In this document: positions 31,565 to 37,957 of the stretch, one piece after another
Numbering within the stretch: position 1 is the stretch's first letter
Layout: the number at the start of each line of letters is the position of its first letter
Origin: Bacteroidota bacterium
GTDB lineage: Bacteria > Bacteroidota > Bacteroidia > J057
DNA: 37,957 nt
Assembly (NCBI GenBank): GCA_020438265.1
Contig: JAGQVA010000003.1
Coordinates: forward strand, 1 to 37,957
Direction: 5' to 3'
Made by a program: the position numbers and the translations under genes
Notes under the pieces: generated by a model
The model's database searches: none
Told to the model about the DNA's origin: nothing
What the model saw: only the letters and a program-made list of their open reading frames with translations

Positions 31565-32125
31565 GTGAAGTTTTTCATCTATTGTTTATTCATCATAATT
31601 ATCTGTGCTACCCTTATTGGCGTAGCCGTTTACACGAAAACGTCAGAATCGGAAGAGGCGTTGTCTGGGTGTATAGAACTTTCTGAAAAAAATTACGTAA
31701 AAGTGCCCGAATTGTGGCCAGCCTCTGATTTTCAAAAGATTAGCTCACCCTTTGGCATGCGACTCCACCCGGTGCTGAGAAAAAGAAGAATGCATTGGGG
31801 AGTCGATTTTCCTCTTCCCGAAGGAACGCATATCAGAGCCACTGCTCCAGGCAAAGTCAAAAAGACTGCCGAGCAGGATGGAACGAGTTCGTATGGAATT
31901 TATGTCCAGATTGAACACGACTCTATCTACACAACTCTTTATGCCCATCTTTCTGAAGTTTTCGTTACGTCCGACCAATGGGTACAGATTGGTGATACCA
32001 TCGGACTTTCCGGAAATACTGGTTTGACCAATGGGCCACACCTCCATTATGAAGTATTCGAGAATGGAAAACGAGTAAATCCTCACAAATTTTTACCCAT
32101 TGAACAGATTGTCGAAGGCTTATGA
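31565..32125 (+). CDS. M23 (LytM-type) peptidoglycan endopeptidase
   Basis: This 186-residue protein is read from a GTG start (31565). It has one N-terminal membrane helix or signal anchor (FIYCLFIIIICATLIGVAVY, residues 3-22) and a complete M23 domain (about 58-175). Zinc ligands are H77 and D81 in RMHWGVDF, and H161 in GPHLHYE. H128 in YAHLS and H159 are the expected catalytic partners. It should cut peptide cross-links in peptidoglycan from the periplasmic side. The stop overlaps the next gene in ATGA. Compared with typical M23 proteins it is short and lacks coiled-coil or LysM parts, but the next protein supplies a LysM. The four-gene operon suggests wall remodelling tied to the motor downstream. 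Confidence 0.88.
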   Translation: MKFFIYCLFIIIICATLIGVAVYTKTSESEEALSGCIELSEKNYVKVPELWPASDFQKISSPFGMRLHPVLRKRRMHWGVDFPLPEGTHIRATAPGKVKKTAEQDGTSSYGIYVQIEHDSIYTTLYAHLSEVFVTSDQWVQIGDTIGLSGNTGLTNGPHLHYEVFENGKRVNPHKFLPIEQIVEGL

Positions 32126-32922
32126 AAACAATTATTCTTTCTCTGATTTTTACTTTTATTTCTTTCTCTAATCCTCACCTGGAAGCTACCAGATTACTGG
32201 GCTTGATGCACCAAAACCTCAACGGAATTAAAGCACACAGTTACCGGTTGAATCTGGCTGAAAGGAGAATTGACAATCAATATCATCAAGGAGAATTATT
32301 GATTTCAGTACAAAACCAACCGCTAAAAATCAGAGCGGAGGTAATCGGTCCGGCAGAAGGTCCCCTGGTAGAATACGATGCTGCTGCTGATAAAACCAAT
32401 GCAGTTATTACTCCCAGGAAATGGTTGCCTGCGGTAAAGTTCAAACAGGATGTTAACAGTAAAATGGTACGTCGGGGACATTACTCGATTCACGAAACAA
32501 CCTTTAATCACTTCGATTTTCTCATTCAGAAAATGGAGACCCGGCTTCTGCAAAATGGAGACTCCCATCACGGAATCAAATATCATGGAATCACCAGCGA
32601 AGAAGGAGTTTCGTGTCATAAAATAGAACTCATTGATGCACAATATCAAATACAAAACTATCAGATCAACCGGGAAGAAAACCTGATCGATCTGGCACAA
32701 AATAAATGGATTCATCCTTATAAAATCCTGGAATTAAACCCGCAATTGTCCTCTTACGACGAAATCCGGACAGGACAACGGATTAAAATTCCCACTTCCT
32801 ACGCCAAAAGATGTGTCTTATACATTGACACGCAGGATTACTTACCCAGGCGCCTCGAAGTGTATGATGAATTGGGATGGTTTGAAAAATATTCTTTTCG
32901 GGATATCAGCATTCGTCGCTAG
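32122..32922 (+). CDS. DUF1571-like protein with an embedded LysM domain
   Basis: This 266-residue protein has a signal peptide (MKTIILSLIFTFISFS). The body resembles DUF1571, a LolA-like curved sheet: residues 40-75 with YRLNLAERRIDNQYHQGELL, a central HHGIKYHGITSEEGVSCHKI, and the closing YLPRRLEVYDELGWFEKYSF. Residues 180-226 form a LysM domain (YQINREENLIDLAQNKW, YKILELNPQLS, GQRIKIP) inserted between two strands of the body. LysM binds the glycan chains of peptidoglycan. The gene overlaps the M23 peptidase by four bases and is 44 bases before the motor genes. It is probably a periplasmic factor acting at the wall with the peptidase. Confidence 0.75.
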   Translation: MKTIILSLIFTFISFSNPHLEATRLLGLMHQNLNGIKAHSYRLNLAERRIDNQYHQGELLISVQNQPLKIRAEVIGPAEGPLVEYDAAADKTNAVITPRKWLPAVKFKQDVNSKMVRRGHYSIHETTFNHFDFLIQKMETRLLQNGDSHHGIKYHGITSEEGVSCHKIELIDAQYQIQNYQINREENLIDLAQNKWIHPYKILELNPQLSSYDEIRTGQRIKIPTSYAKRCVLYIDTQDYLPRRLEVYDELGWFEKYSFRDISIRR

Positions 32923-32966
32923 ACCTATTCTGATACCCTATTACTCAGCCTTAACTATCAATAACT

Positions 32967-34316
32967 ATGGATTTAATTTTTATCATTGAACTGGCCATTG
33001 TGGCCGTGATTGTTGTTATCCAGTTTGTTACCTTTTTCAAAAACAACTCAGCAATCCGAACATTGGGAGAAATCTTTCCGGATTCTCAAAAACTTCAAAC
33101 CAAACAGGTAACCTTACCTGCTGAAAAAAAAGAAGGAGAGACAACTTCAGAAAATCAGGAAGTCAGTCTGATTGTAGATAATACCCAATTCAACGTTACT
33201 TTCAGGGAAATCATTAAGACCATTAATATTTACCTGGCCAGACAAAAAGGAGATGCTTCTGAAGATACCATTAAAGAATTGGCAGAAGCAAAGGTCACTT
33301 CCCACGAAAAAGCCATCGAATCGAATATTGCGATGCCTTTATACATAGGTCTGCTTTGTACTTTCGCCGGAGTTATTATCGGATTGGTGCGGATTGCTAC
33401 GGATGGAGTGAGCGATTATGCGATTCAGTCTTTCATTGGTGGGGTATTAATTGGAATGATTGGTAGTGCCAATGGATTAGCGTTGACAGTGAGAAGTAAT
33501 TTTATGTTTAAAGAGAAGAAAAAGGTGCGGGATCAGGGACAATATGACTTTTTTAACTTCTTACGTGCTCATTTTCTTCCTGAAGGATTTGCTAAAAAAT
33601 CAGCTGGTTTCAATACCTCTCATGCAAAAGAAAATCTTGAAATTTTCCATGAGGGATTTGTCAAATATCAGCAACACATGAATCTCTCTCTGTCAGAAAC
33701 GTTGCAATTATTCTCCGAACTCAAAGGTGTATTTGCACAAATCAAAAGTATGGAGATGGGTCTCAAAGGAATCAATCAATATCTCCATACCAATGAAAAT
33801 ATAGTTATCAAACAGGTCGCCAGCATTGAGCAGTTTAATAAACGAGCAGAACTCATTTCCAGTAAACTCAACGAACAGTACGCCAACGTCGAAAAACAAC
33901 TGGCTTCATTAGCCGCAGAAAATATCAAAGCGCTGGACCGAAAAACTCAATTGGCTTATTCTTCTATGAATGGCAACGGGAACGGATATCACCACGGAAA
34001 CGGAAATTCTCTTGCTTATGCAGAAGCCATCGACATGGACTTAAGTCATCTCAGAGATAAAATCAAGGGAATAGAAGTCAACGGACTGGAAATCAACCAA
34101 AAACTGATCAAAGAGATCAACGAGTCCAACCAGACCAATCAAAAAACCAGTTCTCAGATTTCTCTGCTGAATAATCAGTTGGCAAAAATTCTGGAGCATC
34201 AGGAAGCCAATTATCTCAGATCGAAGGAATTCAGATTCTTTATCTGGACAGGAGTTACGGCTTTTCTGGCAGGAATTTCAGGAGCAATTATTTACGTCAT
34301 TAACACTTTCTTATAA
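32967..34316 (+). CDS. MotA/TolQ/ExbB-like channel with long tail (ZorA-like)
   Basis: This 449-residue protein starts with a membrane helix (about 3-24). Two core helices of the MotA/ExbB type follow: AMPLYIGLLCTFAGVIIGLV (122-141) and FIGGVLIGMIGSANGLALTV (156-175). Then comes a long cytoplasmic helical tail (about 180-425), with a Gly/Asn/His-rich break (MNGNGNGYHHGNGNS). It ends in a fourth hydrophobic segment, FFIWTGVTAFLAGISGAIIY (about 427-446). A proton- or sodium-driven rotary channel with a tail is the design of ZorA. The next gene overlaps by one base and encodes the MotB-like partner. A terminal membrane helix would bring the tail back to the membrane, unlike the free tail described for ZorA. 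GldL is excluded by size and fold. Confidence 0.78.
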   Translation: MDLIFIIELAIVAVIVVIQFVTFFKNNSAIRTLGEIFPDSQKLQTKQVTLPAEKKEGETTSENQEVSLIVDNTQFNVTFREIIKTINIYLARQKGDASEDTIKELAEAKVTSHEKAIESNIAMPLYIGLLCTFAGVIIGLVRIATDGVSDYAIQSFIGGVLIGMIGSANGLALTVRSNFMFKEKKKVRDQGQYDFFNFLRAHFLPEGFAKKSAGFNTSHAKENLEIFHEGFVKYQQHMNLSLSETLQLFSELKGVFAQIKSMEMGLKGINQYLHTNENIVIKQVASIEQFNKRAELISSKLNEQYANVEKQLASLAAENIKALDRKTQLAYSSMNGNGNGYHHGNGNSLAYAEAIDMDLSHLRDKIKGIEVNGLEINQKLIKEINESNQTNQKTSSQISLLNNQLAKILEHQEANYLRSKEFRFFIWTGVTAFLAGISGAIIYVINTFL

Positions 34317-35176
34317 TGCGCTCGGAAAACGGAAAATTATTTTGGGTGAGTTATGCAGATTTGATGACTGCCCTGTTTATCATCGCTTTGGCTTTGTTTG
34401 TCTTAAGCTATAAGATGTTCAATATCAAACAAATAGACCTATCCAAAGCCGAAGACGAATTAAAGCTGCGATCCCTGAGTCTTGTTAATGCAGAAGACGC
34501 GCTCAAACTCAGAGAGGAAGAAATCGAGAAGCAAAATCTGGCTTATCTGGAATTACAACAACGGTTAAGTCAGGGAGAACAAATGGCCAGTTCATTGATT
34601 CAGGATCTGAATAGCGAGCGGGACAGACTGGTACGTTTGGAAGATCAGCTAAAAAAGGAAAGAGGTCGTCTGGTCGTAATGGAGGAAGAATACAAAAAAC
34701 TCCAGGAAATTCAGAAAGCCATAGAAAATCTCGATTCGCGGTATTTTGTTTATCAGCCTGAATTTAAAAGACACGTTTTAAGGGGTCTGGTACAATTTCC
34801 AAAAGGAGAAAGTGAAATTCCTACCCCTTATCATCCGATGTTATATCAGGCTGGAAATGCACTTGCAAGCCTGATTAATCGCCTCGAACCAGATGATAAT
34901 ATCAAATATATGCTGATTATCGAAGGAATGGCTTCCCGCGATGCATACAGCAGAAATTATGAACTGAGTTATGAAAGGGCCCTTTCCCTGGTAAGGCTTT
35001 GGGAGGAAAAAGGGATCACTTTTGACCATGATCGCTTTGAGGTGATGATTGCCGGTAGCGGAGAAGGCGGAATTGGTCGCGACCGCACCAATGAAAAAAG
35101 AAACCAACGTTTTTTGATTCAGATTATTCCCAAGATTGGTGAGCTCAACGCCATTGAGTTTGACTACGGGAAATAA
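34316..35176 (+). CDS. MotB/OmpA-like motor partner (ZorB-like)
   Basis: This 286-residue protein has a single N-terminal membrane helix with the MotB-type motif FWVSYADLMTALF. D15 matches the ion-carrying aspartate of MotB (YADFMT). About residues 40-145 form a charged coiled coil. Residues about 155-275 form an OmpA-like peptidoglycan-binding domain with YMLIIEGMASRDAYSRNYEL, SYERALSLVRLWEEKGI and KRNQRFLIQI. It would anchor the ion channel encoded by the previous gene to the cell wall. The stop/start overlap (TAATG) indicates stoichiometric production. In Zorya systems ZorC/D or ZorE follow here; instead a terminator and a hairpin element follow. A function in defence is thus not supported by the context. 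Confidence 0.82.
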   Translation: MRSENGKLFWVSYADLMTALFIIALALFVLSYKMFNIKQIDLSKAEDELKLRSLSLVNAEDALKLREEEIEKQNLAYLELQQRLSQGEQMASSLIQDLNSERDRLVRLEDQLKKERGRLVVMEEEYKKLQEIQKAIENLDSRYFVYQPEFKRHVLRGLVQFPKGESEIPTPYHPMLYQAGNALASLINRLEPDDNIKYMLIIEGMASRDAYSRNYELSYERALSLVRLWEEKGITFDHDRFEVMIAGSGEGGIGRDRTNEKRNQRFLIQIIPKIGELNAIEFDYGK

Positions 35177-35207
35177 TCAAACTTTCCTAATATTTAATCT
35201 TTGTCTG

Positions 35208-35246
35208 TCCTCCTCTTGGGTGTAATGCCTGGGGGAGGATTTTTTT
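35208..35246 (+). terminator. Terminator of the motor operon
   Basis: TCCTCC (35208-35213) pairs with GGAGGA (35234-35239) over a 20-base loop and is followed by seven T. It stands 32 bases after the stop of the ZorB-like gene and directly abuts the left terminal repeat of the 35247-35498 element. Confidence 0.75.
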
Positions 35247-35498
35247 GTAATGGGGCGATTTTTGCGCTGTATAGGAAAGCAATTGTTTTACTAACTGGAG
35301 GCCCCCGATCGCTTTCGCGTCGGGGGTGACAAAGCATACGCTTTGTGGGTACACGCCGAACATTTCGGCGTGTTTTTAAACAGCCAATGGCTGGACGCAA
35401 TGCGTCTTCCCCAGCTTGACTGGGGACCTCCTGAGTGGTAAAAAGGATTATTAATTTCTAATTTGCTTCCCCAAGTGGCGCAAAAATCGCCCCATTAC
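35247..35498. repeat. 252-base element: 21-bp inverted ends around six hairpins
   Basis: The 21-base ends (35247-35267 and 35478-35498) are exact inverted repeats containing GGGGCGATTTTTGCGC, and the pairing goes on imperfectly inwards. GGAGG (35297-35301) and CCTCC (35427-35431) can close an inner junction. Inside lie six hairpins in a row: CCCCCGA/TCGGGGG (35302-35326, with CGC/GCG inside), ACAAAGC/GCTTTGT (35329-35346), ACACGCCGAA/TTCGGCGTGT (35351-35373), CAGCC/GGCTG (35381-35393), GACGC/GCGTC (35394-35406), and TCCCCAG/CTGGGGA (35408-35426). The fourth and fifth touch and share loop AAT. There is no open reading frame for a transposase and no target duplication. The right end touches the stop codon of the next gene. 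Confidence 0.88.
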
Positions 35499-37943
35499 TC
35501 ATTCAATCATAACAGGATAACTCTCTACCCGATCCCTTGCCTCCAACTTTAACCAATACATTCCTGACGCCAAACCGGAAGGAATTTTCAGTCTTATCCT
35601 TGAATTTTCAACCGAAAAAGCTGAATCGGAATAAACCTGAACGATTCGCCCGGAAAAGTCCCATAAGCTAATTCTGTCCAAATCAGAATTACCATCAACT
35701 ACCAGAGTAACTGCCATTCCAGAAGACACAGGGTTTGGAAAAACAGAAAAAAGCTGGCTGACAAGTTCCTCGTCCAAACTTACTGCCACGAACTCATTAT
35801 CTACCCTGAATGCCAGGTCCCACTGCAAATCGGGAACTGAAAATGTTAATTCCCCATTCGCAACAGAAACTGGATCAGAAGCAAGAATTTCACCGGTTAA
35901 ACAATCATACCATTTGACATAATATGATCCATTGTCAAAATCCGGTATGTGTATCAATAGATTTTCTACGGGGTCTGGCGTTTCATTTGCATTGACATTT
36001 TCGTGATTATATGCCGAATTCAGTACCCAGCCCGCAACGATTTTTTTGTCTTCTCCTTTCACGACATAAACATCCGCAGCATATCCAACTCCACTTAAAG
36101 TATAGGAAACAATCGAAATCCAGTCTGTTCCCTCATTATCCACTTTAATGATATGAGCACCCGGGGAAATATTCACAGAATAAGTCTTATTCGTTTCTCC
36201 CACAGCATTTAGAACCGGAGTTCCATCTACCCAGATATTAATCCTGGGGTCTGTACCAGCATCATTTCCCGTTGTAACGGAGAAAGTTCCCGCAGCAGGA
36301 TAGGTTACGTAAAAGGAAGGAGGGCTTCGATATTGGGTGTTCCAGTCAGATCCGTAAAGGAAGGAACTTAAAGCGGCAGTTTCAGGTGTAACCACTCCTT
36401 TATCCGAGATCTGGAAAGAATCAGCCGCAATCACTCCCCAGCCTATGGTAGGAGTCAAAATCAAATCGCCGGAAGCTCCCTCTGTAAAAGCCTCGGAAGG
36501 AGCCATTTTTTTATTCTTAAAAGGGATTTGCCGGGCAACCATCGAAACGGGTTGAAAATGACCATATAAATCCTGAGGATGAATATAACTATCCCACCAC
36601 CAGGACATTGCGCTTCCTGCCGCGCCACTCATCAAAGAGCCCCAAAGCGCATTGTGAAAATGAATTCCCTCAGTATCCTCTTCGCTTAATGAACTTGAGC
36701 CTCCCAGCCCAAATTCTCCATTAAGCGTAGGTTTATCGAAATCCTGCAAATAAGTCCGGGCTCCTTTAGCCAAAGCTCTTTCAATATGCGGCGTATTGAT
36801 ATAATAATGAGTTTGGGTTAGATCAATATCAGGGCCTGTCCAGACCAAAGGATCATAATTATCATGGGCATAACTGGTCGTTACCAGATGTTTATAAGGA
36901 TCAATACCTTTTAAATAGGCAGCCATTTCGTCGTGCCAACTGGCGATGTTGGTCTGGTTTTGGGTAAAATTATCCGTCCATTCCACCTCATTAAACAGTT
37001 CCCATGACATAATCGCCCTTGAGTACCCCCATCGGGCAACGATATAGCGGAAGCGATTTCGGGTATGGGCCTTTGCAGCAGCATTTGTAAAAAAAGCGGC
37101 AGTATTGGTACAGGGACCACCATTGGCGGAGTTATAGGGATTGTCAGACCAATTGGGGTTTACCTGTGTAGATACCTGGCCATGATACTGAAGGCATAAC
37201 ATTATATAAACCCCATTTTCAGCACAATAATCAAAAAGCCAGTCCTGATACATGCTATTTGCCTCTTTGTATTTACGCAGCCCCTCGAAGCCATTCCAAC
37301 CATTTTTCCATTCGATTCCCAGGCCCCAGGCTGCATGCCAGAGGCGAAAGAAATTCCCCTCATTAGCAACTAATTTATCCAGCCATTTTTTATAGTCGGA
37401 ATAAGGGTTCCCATTTTGCCAGGAAATATTTTCACCTACCGGAATATATTGGTCTCCATCGTCAAATTCGAGGTAATTAGAATTACCAGTTCGCACAAAA
37501 CCGTTATTTTGACTATTGGTTTGGATAAGGCAATCAAAACTCTGGCTCGCAAAAGTATCTGTACCAGTACTATCTTTTACAGAAACTGTGTAATTCCAGA
37601 GACCAACCATATCAGGGGCAAACCTCACTTTAAATCCATCGCCATCAGGGGTAAGACTTCCATTGCCATTGATAATAAAATCTTCTTTAAAGAAACCATC
37701 TACCTGGAAAGTTCGCCCGTCAGGCGCCTGAAATACAGCCGTAATTTCGATTTCGTCATAATCATATTGATTTTCATAACTGGCAGAAAGGTCGAGAGCG
37801 ACTTCAAACTTTTCGTATTTTTCTATCGAAACAGATTCAGGCGTGAGGCTGTGAATTACAGGTTGGGCACTTATCATATTTGGCAAGAAGAAAATAAGAG
37901 CCAATAGGCGTATATAAGCCGAATACGTAAGAGGTTTTATCAT
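35499..37943 (-). CDS. DUF5060/GH-A clan glycoside hydrolase with type A sorting domain
   Basis: This 814-residue protein has a signal peptide (to about residue 26, NMISAQ). A DUF5060 beta-sandwich follows (about 33-140, VALDLSASYENQYDYDEIEI, MVGLWNYTVSV). The catalytic TIM barrel spans about 150-480. Its acid/base is E319 in SWELFNEVEW and its nucleophile E410 in PTLNGEFGLGG, the arrangement of clan GH-A retaining enzymes (GH5-like). Next come a region of beta domains (about 500-720) and a type IX type A sorting domain (about 735-814) with FSVFPNPVSSGM and SGMYWLKLEARD. It should cleave beta-linked polysaccharide outside the cell; the substrate is unknown. It is convergent with the motor operon, separated by the hairpin element, and the start is only 14 bases from the right edge. 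Confidence 0.9.
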   Translation of the reverse strand: MIKPLTYSAYIRLLALIFFLPNMISAQPVIHSLTPESVSIEKYEKFEVALDLSASYENQYDYDEIEITAVFQAPDGRTFQVDGFFKEDFIINGNGSLTPDGDGFKVRFAPDMVGLWNYTVSVKDSTGTDTFASQSFDCLIQTNSQNNGFVRTGNSNYLEFDDGDQYIPVGENISWQNGNPYSDYKKWLDKLVANEGNFFRLWHAAWGLGIEWKNGWNGFEGLRKYKEANSMYQDWLFDYCAENGVYIMLCLQYHGQVSTQVNPNWSDNPYNSANGGPCTNTAAFFTNAAAKAHTRNRFRYIVARWGYSRAIMSWELFNEVEWTDNFTQNQTNIASWHDEMAAYLKGIDPYKHLVTTSYAHDNYDPLVWTGPDIDLTQTHYYINTPHIERALAKGARTYLQDFDKPTLNGEFGLGGSSSLSEEDTEGIHFHNALWGSLMSGAAGSAMSWWWDSYIHPQDLYGHFQPVSMVARQIPFKNKKMAPSEAFTEGASGDLILTPTIGWGVIAADSFQISDKGVVTPETAALSSFLYGSDWNTQYRSPPSFYVTYPAAGTFSVTTGNDAGTDPRINIWVDGTPVLNAVGETNKTYSVNISPGAHIIKVDNEGTDWISIVSYTLSGVGYAADVYVVKGEDKKIVAGWVLNSAYNHENVNANETPDPVENLLIHIPDFDNGSYYVKWYDCLTGEILASDPVSVANGELTFSVPDLQWDLAFRVDNEFVAVSLDEELVSQLFSVFPNPVSSGMAVTLVVDGNSDLDRISLWDFSGRIVQVYSDSAFSVENSRIRLKIPSGLASGMYWLKLEARDRVESYPVMIE

Positions 37944-37957
37944 AATTGAAAGGGTAA

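Noticed and set aside
32967-35176. Complete Zorya defence system
   Set aside because: Only the ZorA/ZorB-like pair is present. No ZorC, ZorD helicase or ZorE nuclease lies on either side.
32967-35176. GldL/GldM gliding motor
   Set aside because: GldL is a smaller two-helix protein and GldM has a large periplasmic region without an OmpA domain; the proteins here have MotA/ExbB and MotB/OmpA features.
35247-35498. Insertion sequence or integron attachment site
   Set aside because: There is no transposase or integrase frame, no evident target duplication, and the hairpins lack the layout of attC sites.
37416-37907. 163-codon plus-strand frame at the right edge
   Set aside because: It is antisense to the signal peptide and DUF5060 domain of the hydrolase and shows no coding features.

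Overview
The window looks like a chromosomal segment of a free-living Bacteroidota, probably of the Saprospiria/Cytophagia type. The evidence is a SusC/SusD pair, type IX secretion C-terminal signals of both type A and type B, a LytTR regulator with a ligand-propeller histidine kinase, YceI and DUF5777 proteins, many lipoproteins, and start sites without obvious Shine-Dalgarno sequences. No rRNA, tRNA, CRISPR array or transposase was recognised. Family names come from reading the protein sequences; no database search was run.

Positions 1-7020 are all on the minus strand. A YceI protein is followed by a hybrid-type sensor kinase broken by a one-base frameshift and its LytTR response regulator. 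After a probable terminator comes a second set: an OB-fold membrane protein, a dihaem and a monohaem cytochrome-like lipoprotein, a second YceI, and the start of a DUF5777 beta-barrel protein that runs off the left edge. This looks like a regulated envelope/redox module.

Positions 7158-13433 hold a YjjX-type nucleotide phosphatase (plus strand), two tandem paralogous lipoproteins, a DUF3859 protein and a 981-residue type IX-secreted protein with eight 70-residue repeats (all minus strand). A 605-base gap follows, with an A/C-rich tandem repeat of about 79 bases that leads directly into a 57-residue acidic protein.

Positions 13544-22130 hold a GT4 glycosyltransferase and AceK (isocitrate dehydrogenase kinase/phosphatase) on the minus strand. 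On the plus strand are a MOSC protein, an outer-membrane beta-barrel protein, a small lipoprotein with a collagen-like segment, and a complete tripartite tricarboxylate transporter, tctCBA.

Positions 22291-31159 hold a secreted arylsulfotransferase-like protein and a membrane protein (plus strand), then a SusC-SusD-lipoprotein uptake operon (minus strand).

Positions 31565-35176 form a four-gene plus-strand operon: M23 peptidase, DUF1571-like protein with an embedded LysM, a MotA/ExbB-like channel with a long tail, and a MotB/OmpA-like partner. The last two resemble the ZorA/ZorB motor of Zorya defence, but no ZorC, ZorD or ZorE is present. I infer a stand-alone envelope motor working with peptidoglycan-binding and peptidoglycan-cleaving proteins. 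It is the best candidate here for an undescribed system. Directly behind it lies a 252-base element with 21-base terminal inverted repeats and six consecutive hairpins, then a DUF5060/GH-A glycoside hydrolase with a type IX signal (minus strand).

A recurrent feature is a set of near-perfect palindromes with three-base loops placed at gene ends (388, 9652, 25118). One of them encodes the last residues and the stop codon of a gene.
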